A DNA stretch of 6,800 bases from Bacillota bacterium (lineage in GTDB: Bacteria > Bacillota > Clostridia > Lachnospirales > Cellulosilyticaceae). The position numbers and the translations under genes were made by a program. Below, piece after piece: positions 1 through 6,283 of the stretch (within the stretch, counting starts at the first letter, position 1; each line of letters starts with the position of its first letter). Under the pieces are notes generated by a model that did no database searches, was not told the origin of the DNA, and saw nothing but the letters and a program-made list of their open reading frames with translations. Location of the stretch: positions 1-6,800 of the forward strand of contig JAEXBC010000027.1 in assembly GCA_023457875.1 (NCBI GenBank). The letters are read 5' to 3'.

Positions 1-27
1 GATATATATAGTAATTAAATAAAAGAA

Positions 28-49
28 GTAGTGTCAAACTTGACACTAC
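28..49. repeat. Perfect 22-bp palindrome upstream of the toxin-like gene
   Basis: Two perfect 10-base arms, gtagtgtcaa and ttgacactac, flank a 2-base centre. As RNA it would fold as an 8-bp stem with a 6-base loop. No T-tract follows on the plus strand. On the minus strand the stem is followed by a T-rich run, so it could be a terminator for leftward transcription entering from outside the window. The alternative is an operator for the gene starting at 75. A TTGACA hexamer lies in the right arm (40-45), but I see no matching -10 box downstream of it. The structure is certain from the sequence; its role is not. Confidence 0.6.
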
Positions 50-74
50 CGTAGAGTCTGCGGGGGATAGGAAA

Positions 75-1043
75 ATGAAAAGTAAATTTGATGTTAATAT
101 TTTAGAGTTAAGAAGCATCTCTGGAAAATTTAATGATTTCATTGAGACCTTATCAGCTTATAAGGACCAGATTCAGAAAGTTGAAAAGTATTTAAATAGA
201 CCGGGATTAGAAGAATTTATTGTAAGGCTTAGAAAAGTCGAAGAAGAACAAGGAAAGCATGTGAGTGATATGGTGATTTATAAAAAATCACTGGTTGATA
301 TCGCTGATTTTTATCAAAAGACAGAGCAGAAATTGATGGGTGAATCAGGGGAAAAAGATAGTGAAGTGACTACAAAAGAAGATGAAAAAGAGCAAACGTG
401 GTATGAGAAGTTTTTTGAAGGTCTAGGTGATAGTATCAAGCAAGATCTTCTCTCAAGTATGCTTGAATCAGGTGGTAACACGCTTGTAAGACTTGCGGGA
501 GCCATTAATGCTTGGACTGCGCTTGCGAGTTCCCCAGGTGAACATGGCTTTATCATAGTAGATCCTGATGTTATAGGGACGACTTCTAAGATGGCGAAAT
601 TAGGGACTTGTTTCAGCAAATATGGAGTACCTATCATTGGAGGAATTATTGATTTAGCAGGTCAAATTAGCTCAGGGGAAGGAACAGGGCACGCAGTTAC
701 AAAAGCAGCTATACATACAGCAGTTGGGATTGGTGTCGGTGTAGCTGTAAACGCAGCAACAGGCGCAGCATTGGGTGCAGCATTTGGATCGGTAGTACCA
801 GTAGCAGGAACAGTAGTAGGTGCAGTAGTTGGTTTTGCAGCAGGGTGTGTTATTACATTTGTAGCTAATGAAGGTATTGATTATGTGTACGATAATTACC
901 TTAAAGAACCAATTAACACAGCTTGTGAAGCAATCAAGGATACGGCATGCAAGGTAGTTAGTAAGATTGGAGAGGGCATAGATAATGTAGGAGACGCTGT
1001 GAGTGGTTTCTTTGGTGGTATAGGTTCAACAATATTTGGATAA
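75..1043 (+). CDS. WXG100-like protein with glycine-zipper C-terminus; putative type VII-secreted pore-forming toxin
   Basis: The protein has 322 residues and starts at an ATG preceded by a G-rich site (GGGGG at 62-66). Residues 1-85 are two charged, amphipathic helices with a probable turn near 39-45 (NRPG). The second helix ends in Tyr80-x3-Glu84, which fits the YxxxD/E export signal of type VII (ESX) substrates; the WXG motif itself is absent. Residues 88-107 are a Lys/Glu-rich linker. Residues 183-263 are very rich in Gly, Ala and Val, with GxxxG-like spacing and a VPVAGTVVGAVVG stretch at 240-253 typical of glycine-zipper membrane-inserting domains. The tail (281-322) contains amphipathic helix-like segments and ends Gly-rich. 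There is no Sec signal peptide. Known LXG/WXG toxins with glycine zippers, such as streptococcal TelE, attack membranes; applying that role here is inference. No secretion-machine gene lies in the window. The gene after it is the likely immunity gene. It could instead be a non-toxic membrane protein. Confidence 0.6.
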   Translation: MKSKFDVNILELRSISGKFNDFIETLSAYKDQIQKVEKYLNRPGLEEFIVRLRKVEEEQGKHVSDMVIYKKSLVDIADFYQKTEQKLMGESGEKDSEVTTKEDEKEQTWYEKFFEGLGDSIKQDLLSSMLESGGNTLVRLAGAINAWTALASSPGEHGFIIVDPDVIGTTSKMAKLGTCFSKYGVPIIGGIIDLAGQISSGEGTGHAVTKAAIHTAVGIGVGVAVNAATGAALGAAFGSVVPVAGTVVGAVVGFAAGCVITFVANEGIDYVYDNYLKEPINTACEAIKDTACKVVSKIGEGIDNVGDAVSGFFGGIGSTIFG

Positions 1044-1054
1044 TAGAACAATAT

Positions 1055-1060
1055 GGAGGA
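1055..1060 (+). promoter_or_regulatory. Ribosome binding site fixing the start at 1066
   Basis: GGAGGA lies a few bases upstream of the ATG at 1066. The frame is open back to a TTG at 1036, which overlaps the previous gene and has no suitable site upstream, so 1066 is preferred. Confidence 0.75.
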
Positions 1061-1065
1061 AGTCC

Positions 1066-1623
1066 ATGATACAAAAGCAATATATTTATATCGGTTTTAA
1101 TGCAGAAGGGCAGAAAGTTTTTTGGGATAGTAAGAAAAAACAAATGCTTGAAGGAAATTCAAATGTCATGTATAAACATCAGAATAAAACACAGATGCTT
1201 ATTATTTGTTTGATTGGCTGCCTTTTATTTTTGGGAACCTATATGCTGGATATTGAGCACATAGGAGCTGAAATATGCCTAGTGATTAGTGGGGTAGAGG
1301 GGATTGTATTTGCTATTGCATCAGTACGTTACACAAGTAAGATTAATGCACTTTTTTTTGAAAGTGCCAAGCCTTATGAAGTTAAGAACAAGGAAGAATG
1401 GGTATGTATGCTGAAGAGTGGAAGAAAGATGGTATGGAGCTTTATTGAAGTAAGGTTAATCATGCTCTTTTGTGCAGTGGCAGTGGCTTTTTTGGTAAAG
1501 GGCTATGCAGAGCCCTTTTTGTTGATTTTTAATATATTTATATGGTGGGGGCTTACATACTTTTTCATAAATGTCAGTGTTATTAAAACGGCAGCAACGC
1601 TTAAATATTTAAAAGTAAAATAA
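1066..1623 (+). CDS. Four-helix membrane protein; candidate immunity protein for the preceding toxin-like gene
   Basis: The protein has 185 residues from the ATG at 1066. Residues 1-40 are hydrophilic and lack a signal peptide. Four hydrophobic segments follow, at about 44-61, 67-88, 129-146 and 150-170, with a 40-residue charged loop (89-128) between the second and third. The even helix count puts both ends on the same side, probably the cytoplasm given the Lys-rich N-terminus and C-terminal tail (LKYLKVK). I do not recognise a named family. The layout of a short soluble head followed by membrane helices resembles immunity proteins for membrane-attacking type VII toxins, such as the DUF443 protein TsaI, but I claim no sequence match. 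The strongest evidence is position: it begins 22 bases after the toxin-like gene, on the same strand, with its own strong ribosome binding site. An unrelated membrane protein is the main alternative. Confidence 0.6.
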   Translation: MIQKQYIYIGFNAEGQKVFWDSKKKQMLEGNSNVMYKHQNKTQMLIICLIGCLLFLGTYMLDIEHIGAEICLVISGVEGIVFAIASVRYTSKINALFFESAKPYEVKNKEEWVCMLKSGRKMVWSFIEVRLIMLFCAVAVAFLVKGYAEPFLLIFNIFIWWGLTYFFINVSVIKTAATLKYLKVK

Positions 1624-1636
1624 GAATTTCTATAAC

Positions 1637-1677
1637 ACTATGAAACGTAAGCGTATTTGAGACTTATGTTTTATAGT
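1637..1677 (+). terminator. Stem-loop after the immunity-like gene, possible weak terminator
   Basis: A 15-bp stem (1637-1651 with 1663-1677) and an 11-base loop begin 14 bases after the stop codon. Two pairs are G.U in plus-strand RNA (1642 with 1672, 1647 with 1667) and would be A-C mismatches in the opposite strand, so the fold favours plus-strand RNA. The stem is A+T-rich, and the nearest T-run (1698-1705) lies about 20 bases away. It may protect a 3' end or act as a poor terminator rather than a classical one. Confidence 0.4.
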
Positions 1678-1782
1678 AAATTTACGGTAGAAGATAATTT
1701 TTTTTGTGCGTACTATATGAGATGAAAAATAACCTTTACAACAGGTAAAATCGAACAATAGTATAAAAAAAATAAAAAACAT

Positions 1783-1823
1783 TTGATTTTGTAATTTACT
1801 TTATAATTATGAAATGTTATTAT
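1783..1823 (+). promoter_or_regulatory. Possible promoter region for the PurF-like gene
   Basis: This is A+T-rich DNA 50-90 bases upstream of the start at 1871. It holds a perfect TATAAT (1802-1807) and, further on, an extended -10-like TGTTATTAT (1815-1823). TTGATT at 1783-1788 is a possible -35 but lies only 13 bases from the TATAAT, too close for standard spacing. A promoter is expected here because the gene looks monocistronic; the exact boxes are uncertain. Confidence 0.3.
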
Positions 1824-1857
1824 TTAAGGAGTTGATAATAGAAATAGTATAGGTGTT

Positions 1858-1862
1858 AGGAG
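1858..1862 (+). promoter_or_regulatory. Ribosome binding site fixing the start at 1871
   Basis: AGGAG lies 8 bases upstream of ATG 1871. The in-frame GTG at 1853 would place this site inside the gene and has no site of its own. The choice matters because it puts Gly, not Cys, directly after the initiator Met. The six extra residues of the longer reading contain no Cys either. Confidence 0.75.
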
Positions 1863-1870
1863 ATAGGAAT

Positions 1871-3274
1871 ATGGGTGGAATATTTGGTGCAGCGTTAAAA
1901 AGTAACTGTACATTGGATTTGTTTTTTGGAACAGATTATCATTCACACTTAGGGACGAGGCGAGGGGGAATGGCTGTTTATGGTAAAGAAGGTTTTCAAC
2001 GTTCGATTCATAACATTCAAAACTCGCCTTTTCGTACTAAATTTGAAAGAGATGTCGATGAATTGCAGGGGAATTTAGGGATTGGCTGTATTTCTGATAC
2101 AGAACCACAACCTTTACTTGTAAAATCTCATTTAGGCAGTTTTGCGATTACCACAGTAGGTAAAATTAACAATGTAGATGAACTTGTTAAGAAGATTTTT
2201 GCGCATGGAACGGCTCATTTCTTAGAAATGAGTGGAGGCAATATTAATGCCACAGAATTAGTAGCTGCTCTTATTAATCAAAAGGATTCTCTAGTAGAGG
2301 GAATAGAGTATGTACAAGAGACTATACAGGGCTCGATGACGCTCATTATTATGACAAAAGACGGGCTTTATGCAGCAAGAGATCGTTATGGACGTACGCC
2401 GCTTTCCATAGGACAAAAAGAGGAGGGGTATTGTGTAGCCTTTGAGAGCTTCGCTTATGTTAATTTAGGTTATAAAAGGGTTTATGAGTTAGGCCCATCA
2501 GAAATTGTCTATATTACGCCAGAGAGTTATGAGACCCTTAGTCCAGCAAGAAAGGAAATGAAAATCTGTACTTTCTTATGGATTTATTATGGCTACCCCA
2601 CTTCAACTTATGAAGGAATTAATGTGGAGCAGATGCGTTATAAATGTGGAGAGATGCTAGCTAAGCGGGATCACATTAAACCTGATTTAGTAGCAGGTGT
2701 TCCTGATTCTGGAACAGCTCATGCTATAGGCTATGCCAATGCATCAGGGATACCTTTTGCTAGACCTTTTATTAAGTATACGCCTACCTGGGCGCGTTCT
2801 TTTATGCCCACTAATCAAAATCAGAGAAATTTAACAGCTAAAATGAAGCTTATACCTGTTAATAATTTGATACAAGATAAGTGTCTTCTTCTTATTGATG
2901 ATTCCATTGTAAGGGGAACACAAATGCGTGAAACCACAGAGTTTTTATATGAAAGTGGTGCAAAGGAAGTACATATTCGTCCAGCATGTCCGCCTTTACT
3001 TTATGGCTGTAAGTATTTGAATTTTTCGCGTTCTAACTCGGAGCTTGATTTGATTACAAGACGTATTATATTAGAACGTGAAGGAGACCAAGCTGAAAGT
3101 AAACTAGAGGATTATGCGAATCCAGAAAGTAGTAATTATAAGGAGATGGGAGAAGAAATTTGTAAGCAGCTTAAGTTTACTTCGCTCAAATTTCACCGCT
3201 TAGATGATATGATGGAATCCGTCGGCATAGAACCTTGTAAGCTTTGTACATATTGTTGGAATGGAAAAGAATAA
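1871..3274 (+). CDS. PurF-like amidophosphoribosyltransferase homologue with a degenerate glutaminase site
   Basis: The protein has 467 residues. It is close in length and order to Bacillus-type PurF, which transfers ammonia from glutamine to PRPP in the first committed step of purine synthesis. Residues 1-225 match the N-terminal glutamine amidotransferase domain (MGGIFG, RGGMAVYG at 31-38, ARDRYGRTPL at 169-178). Residues 230-400 match the phosphoribosyltransferase domain, with the PRPP loop DDSIVRGT at 343-350. Cys233, Cys380, Cys456 and Cys459 align by memory with the four [4Fe-4S] ligands of B. subtilis PurF. The glutamine site is not conserved: the nucleophile Cys is Gly2, the Arg of HVRYAT aligns with Ser75, the Asn of HNGN with Val96, and the Asp of the SDTE motif with Ala127. 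The protein therefore probably does not use glutamine. It may use free ammonia, a partner-supplied amine, or have a regulatory role. It sits alone between a probable promoter and a terminator, with no purine genes nearby. Homologues starting MGG-FG occur, as I recall, in other gut anaerobes and are usually annotated simply as amidophosphoribosyltransferase. Confidence 0.85.
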   Translation: MGGIFGAALKSNCTLDLFFGTDYHSHLGTRRGGMAVYGKEGFQRSIHNIQNSPFRTKFERDVDELQGNLGIGCISDTEPQPLLVKSHLGSFAITTVGKINNVDELVKKIFAHGTAHFLEMSGGNINATELVAALINQKDSLVEGIEYVQETIQGSMTLIIMTKDGLYAARDRYGRTPLSIGQKEEGYCVAFESFAYVNLGYKRVYELGPSEIVYITPESYETLSPARKEMKICTFLWIYYGYPTSTYEGINVEQMRYKCGEMLAKRDHIKPDLVAGVPDSGTAHAIGYANASGIPFARPFIKYTPTWARSFMPTNQNQRNLTAKMKLIPVNNLIQDKCLLLIDDSIVRGTQMRETTEFLYESGAKEVHIRPACPPLLYGCKYLNFSRSNSELDLITRRIILEREGDQAESKLEDYANPESSNYKEMGEEICKQLKFTSLKFHRLDDMMESVGIEPCKLCTYCWNGKE

Positions 3275-3300
3275 GAGATAACAAAGAATAGAATGATTTG

Positions 3301-3341
3301 AAAAAGGTCTTGGAAATTTAATTTCTAAAGACCTTATTTTT
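3301..3341 (+). terminator. Intrinsic terminator of the PurF-like gene
   Basis: An 8-bp perfect stem (aaggtctt at 3304-3311, aagacctt at 3328-3335) extends inward by about five more pairs if one A (3327) is bulged. A five-T run follows at 3337-3341. It begins 27 bases after the stop codon and closes a single-gene transcript. Confidence 0.85.
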
Positions 3342-3389
3342 GTGTGCAATCATTTAAATAGAGCTGATGTTTGGTAGTGAATAAAGTAT

Positions 3390-3417
3390 TTGAAAAAGAG
3401 AATATTATTTTTATAGC
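3390..3417 (+). promoter_or_regulatory. Possible promoter for the DUF4127 gene
   Basis: TTGAAA (3390-3395) and TATAGC (3412-3417) are separated by 16 bases and lie about 80 bases upstream of the start at 3497, after the preceding terminator. The surrounding DNA is so A+T-rich that chance matches are common. No operator or riboswitch is evident in the 155 bases between terminator and start. Confidence 0.25.
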
Positions 3418-3496
3418 TAGGAAAAAAATATTTATATTTATCAGAATATATGATTTAATAGAAATGCACGGATAATAGGAATATAAGAGGGGAATT

Positions 3497-5458
3497 ATGA
3501 AAAAAAATATAGGAGAAACAAAAAGAAAAAATATGAGAAAAAATAGAGTGTTATTTATTTTATTATTACTAGTATTTGGGGTTCAGGTTAATTATCAAGC
3601 ATCAGAAATAGAGCCGGCAACGATTATCACAGTTCCGTTAGATAGCAGACCTGTAAGTGTTGAATATCTTCAAGATTTGATCTATTTAGGGGAGGATGAA
3701 TTTATTTCATCTGATAAATCTAATCTTGATTTATTTACAGAAGGGACATTAGGGATTAATAAGTTTGCAAGCAGCAAAAGTATTAGAACTAATTTAAAAA
3801 ATATGGTTAGTAGTCATAATAAAGAAAACGCAACAGTTATTATTAATACCTCCAGCTATATAACAGGTGGATTAGTTGGAAGCCGATGTTATAACAACTA
3901 TCAAGGATATAGAGATGCACTAAATGATTTAAGAGAATTAACTACAGCCTATAAAGCGCCTTACTATTATGTTAATGCCACCATGCCAAGAACGTTGCCG
4001 ATAGATAGAAATAACAAATTTTGGCCAAATGACACAAGCGTGAAGGGATTAGCATACTTCTACTTACAAGATAACGAGGAAGCTGAAAATAAGACGTTTA
4101 TTGAAAATCAATTTGCTATAGAGACACCAATGCAATTACTGATGGAATGGTCCTACGTTCAAAGCAAGGCTAAAGAACATGGATTTGATAACTTGACAAA
4201 ATGGGAAAGTGATTTTCTGGAGTACTTTAATAATACATACATTTCTGATCAAGAATATGCTAGGTATGCCTATGAGTATGAAATGGTGTATAAAAATGCA
4301 ACTGAAATCATTAAGAGTTTAATGAGTATGAATAAACAAGGTTATATAGATGAATTGGTTATTTCAGTTGATGATTTTCAGCTGCCACGCTTTATTGCAT
4401 ATATCAATAAGACAAGTAGCGATACAAGTTGGATTCATCACGAAAATGGCAATCCCATTAAGTATAGTTTTGCAAGGTATTACCTTGAAATAGACAGTAA
4501 TAGTGTCTACAGCTATCACCAAAGTTTAGGTACCAAGGAAAATTTTAATAAATCCTTACATGCTTTAGCTTCAGATATCAACTATCTGTATGGCACAGAT
4601 GAGGTCCCACAGGTTATTTATGCCAGAGATTTAGTTAGAAGAACGAAACTTACGACCTTTTTTATGCCCATCAATTATGAGTATAATCTATATCCTGCTT
4701 TATCAAGAAATAATATAGGGCCTTATGACAGCATTACAACACAAGAGCTATTTGATAACACAATGAATTTTGTTTCACGCACCTATGATAAGAATATTAG
4801 GCGAACAAAAAGACCTTTTAAACTATATGTGAATCAATATCTTCAAGGTAAGGTGAATCTCAATAAAAGTAATACAGATAAGCTCATAAAGAATATGTTT
4901 TATGACTATGATCATGGTTCTAATATTGGCCTTATTGAGCTTTACTCATTTGAAATGCTTGATCATGAAAATAATGAACTATTTCAAAGTTTATCAAATA
5001 GGGCATATTTAGCATCACTAGGGTTACAAGAGCACTCCGTTATGCAACTTGGATGCTATAGCTCATGGAATACGGTAAGCAATGCAGTAGGACTTGGTGT
5101 AGCACATGCTCAAGTATTTGGTATTATGGAAGAGTTAACAACTAATGAAAAGCAGATAGCTATTAGGCATTCTAAAATATTAGCACGACATTTACTTGAA
5201 GACGGGGTTTATGCCGTGAAGCTCAAGTCGAAGTTCTCAAATACCAAGTATGATGTATCAAGTAATTCGAGTATGCTTGTTGAAAATACTTTATTAAAGG
5301 AACTAAATGATAGCAATGTATTAAGTAACTTTTTAAATACGGATATTCGTGTAGGGAATGAAAGCGTTCGAATCAAAAACTATAACCTTGCTAAGGCTGG
5401 ATTTCCATGGCTTAGGGCTTATGAATGCTATATAGATATAGCGTTAGAGGCGCAATAA
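3497..5458 (+). CDS. Secreted DUF4127-family protein, function unknown
   Basis: The protein has 653 residues, starting at an ATG with GAGGGG at 3487-3492. An internal ATG at codon 13 has no ribosome binding site. The N-terminus is a signal peptide: a long basic n-region (1-17, seven Lys/Arg), a hydrophobic core (18-29), and a likely cut near Ala35. Mature-protein landmarks recall the DUF4127 family: VPLDSRPVS at 46-54, TGGLVGSR at 123-130, VDDFQLPRF at 291-299, WNTVSNAVG at 524-532, and a C-terminal FPWLRAYE at 636-643. No catalytic activity is established for this family to my knowledge. The conserved Asp/Arg near the start of the mature chain and the internal Asp pair could suggest a hydrolase-like site, but that is speculation. 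The protein is somewhat longer than the roughly 500 residues I recall for many members, because of insertions in the 170-280 and 380-470 regions. It probably acts outside the membrane, and no neighbour suggests a pathway. Confidence 0.8.
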   Translation: MKKNIGETKRKNMRKNRVLFILLLLVFGVQVNYQASEIEPATIITVPLDSRPVSVEYLQDLIYLGEDEFISSDKSNLDLFTEGTLGINKFASSKSIRTNLKNMVSSHNKENATVIINTSSYITGGLVGSRCYNNYQGYRDALNDLRELTTAYKAPYYYVNATMPRTLPIDRNNKFWPNDTSVKGLAYFYLQDNEEAENKTFIENQFAIETPMQLLMEWSYVQSKAKEHGFDNLTKWESDFLEYFNNTYISDQEYARYAYEYEMVYKNATEIIKSLMSMNKQGYIDELVISVDDFQLPRFIAYINKTSSDTSWIHHENGNPIKYSFARYYLEIDSNSVYSYHQSLGTKENFNKSLHALASDINYLYGTDEVPQVIYARDLVRRTKLTTFFMPINYEYNLYPALSRNNIGPYDSITTQELFDNTMNFVSRTYDKNIRRTKRPFKLYVNQYLQGKVNLNKSNTDKLIKNMFYDYDHGSNIGLIELYSFEMLDHENNELFQSLSNRAYLASLGLQEHSVMQLGCYSSWNTVSNAVGLGVAHAQVFGIMEELTTNEKQIAIRHSKILARHLLEDGVYAVKLKSKFSNTKYDVSSNSSMLVENTLLKELNDSNVLSNFLNTDIRVGNESVRIKNYNLAKAGFPWLRAYECYIDIALEAQ

Positions 5459-5476
5459 GCACGGCAAGGAGAAAAA

Positions 5477-5502
5477 GGTAGCATTAAAAAGTATAATGCA
5501 CC
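5477..5502. repeat. Short stem-loop after the DUF4127 gene
   Basis: gcatta (5481-5486) pairs with taatgc (5494-5499), and three further pairs form outside a bulged A. No T-run follows, so it is not a normal terminator. The frame of the preceding gene happens to stay open for 30 Lys-rich codons after its stop (5459-5548), across this stem-loop. I see no evidence that they are translated. Confidence 0.35.
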
Positions 5503-5531
5503 TAAGGATATGGATAAGGTGGATAAACAAG

Positions 5532-5592
5532 ATAAGCTCCCCTTATGGTAACAGTTTGGCGATTTAAACTGTTTGCCATAAGGGGAGCTTAT
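5532..5592. repeat. Long 61-nt inverted repeat at the edge of decayed sequence
   Basis: The outer 17 bp are perfect (5532-5548 with 5576-5592, including agctcccc and ggggagct). The inner part adds about nine pairs, one of them G.U, with one bulged T, around an 8-base loop (5558-5565). Neither flank carries a T-run, so it is not a standard intrinsic terminator on either strand. It sits directly before the first recognisable codons of a truncated kinase, so it may be a scar of a small mobile repeat or a deletion endpoint. A Rho-independent role with poor U-tract remains possible. Confidence 0.7.
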
Positions 5593-5603
5593 TAAATTAT
5601 AAT

Positions 5604-5918
5604 GATTATGCCTTAGTGTATTATACGGATATTACACAAATCATTGATAGTTGGATACATAATATTATTACTTTACTCATATGGGCAACTTTTTTTTCAG
5701 CAGTTTTAAGCGTCTGCCTATTTATTCTTATTGAGCATTTGTTTGGACCTTTGGAGAAGATATCAATCGTTTCAAGAAAGATTGCAGCAGGGGACTATGA
5801 AGAGAAGATTGATATGAAAGGTGAGGTAGAGGATAATGGTAAGGGAATGACCAAAGAGCAAGTCGCTCATGTGACAGATGCATTTTATAGAGTGGACAAA
5901 TCAAGAAGCAGTCTATAG
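5604..5918 (+). pseudogene. Sensor histidine kinase remnant: membrane helix and HAMP fused to ATPase G1 region
   Basis: Kinase-like sequence begins near 5604 (residues like NDYALVYYTDI, the end of an extracellular sensor domain), without its first membrane helix. A GTG at 5616 begins an open stretch of 100 codons but has no ribosome binding site. Numbering from it, residues 16-42 are a transmembrane helix, and 43-68 are the start of a HAMP linker (FGPLEKI, then RKIAAGDYEEKI). At about residues 69-73 the sequence jumps to the ATP-binding G1 motif DNGKGM (73-78) and its usual continuation FYRVDKSR (90-97). The whole dimerisation domain with the phospho-accepting His and the N-box is missing. 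Soon after FYRVDKSRS the frame ends, before the GLGL region. An in-frame internal deletion plus truncation at both ends best explains it. It is almost certainly non-functional as a kinase. Confidence 0.8.
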
Positions 5919-6135
5919 ATTAATGGTTGAATTAGAAGAGGAGGCGCTTGATAAAAAGGACTTTTTAGAAGTTTATGAGGCTAATGTAATCAATCCTCAG
6001 ATTTTTTACCTCGTTTATGAGAAAAGAGGAAGCGTGCTGGGCTTTATAAGTGTACATACACAAAAATTATTACATCATGTAGCCACTATAAGTTTTGCTA
6101 TGAGCTATTGGAGTAATGAAAGATTTTTGAAGTAA
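5902..6135 (+). pseudogene. GNAT N-acetyltransferase remnant, N-terminal half only
   Basis: In a different frame from the kinase fragment, about 63 residues (roughly 5902-6090) read like the start of a GNAT acetyltransferase: EAVYRLMVELEEE, then LDKKDF, then YLVYEKRGSVLGFISVH and QKLLHH. The similarity ends at HHVATI. The acetyl-CoA-binding motif A (Q/RxxGxG/A) and the C-terminal half that normally follow are absent, and an unrelated tail runs to the stop at 6133-6135. The open frame begins with an ATG at 5878, but that lies inside the kinase fragment, so its first eight residues are an out-of-frame reading of kinase codons. No ribosome binding site is visible. The family assignment is from recall of motifs. 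Confidence 0.7.
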
Positions 6136-6270
6136 ATAGGAAGGAATTAGCTTATTGTCCCCTTACTTATAAAAGTAGCATTTAAGATAAGGAGCATAGT
6201 AGCTCATGGGTAAAACTCATGGAGCTGTATATTAATAAGAAAGTGATTGTATTGGAAAAATAGAAAATAA
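6136..6270 (+). other. Unassigned spacer, possibly relic coding sequence
   Basis: No start codon with a ribosome binding site is seen here. One frame is open for 18 codons before TAA 6183 and then for 25 more (6186-6260) before TAG 6261. The second part reads as a protein-like C-terminus (WVKLMELYINKKVIVLEK) that I cannot assign. A 7-base direct repeat, ctcatgg, occurs at 6203-6209 and 6216-6222. This probably continues the decayed block to its left. Any promoter of the next gene should lie here, but none stands out. Confidence 0.3.
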
Positions 6271-6283
6271 AAGGAGGAAGTAT

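Noticed and set aside
314..637. 107-codon open frame on the minus strand
   Set aside because: It lies wholly inside the toxin-like gene, and its product shows no recognisable family.
958..1143. 61-codon minus-strand open frame
   Set aside because: It overlaps the junction of two well-supported plus-strand genes and is a shadow of them.
1624..1870. Purine riboswitch or PurR box before the PurF-like gene
   Set aside because: I looked for the conserved purine aptamer core and for paired CGAA/TTCG boxes. Only an isolated CGAA-like stretch near 1752 is present.
5459..5548. In-frame 30-codon extension after the DUF4127 stop
   Set aside because: The family's usual C-terminal motif is already complete before the stop, and the extension is simple Lys/Asp-rich sequence running into the hairpin.
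5532..5592. Intrinsic terminator call for the long hairpin
   Set aside because: No T-run follows on either strand, so I list it as an inverted repeat instead.
6201..6226. Inverted repeat agctc/gagct with a ctcatgg direct repeat
   Set aside because: The arms are only five bases and no function fits; likely chance.
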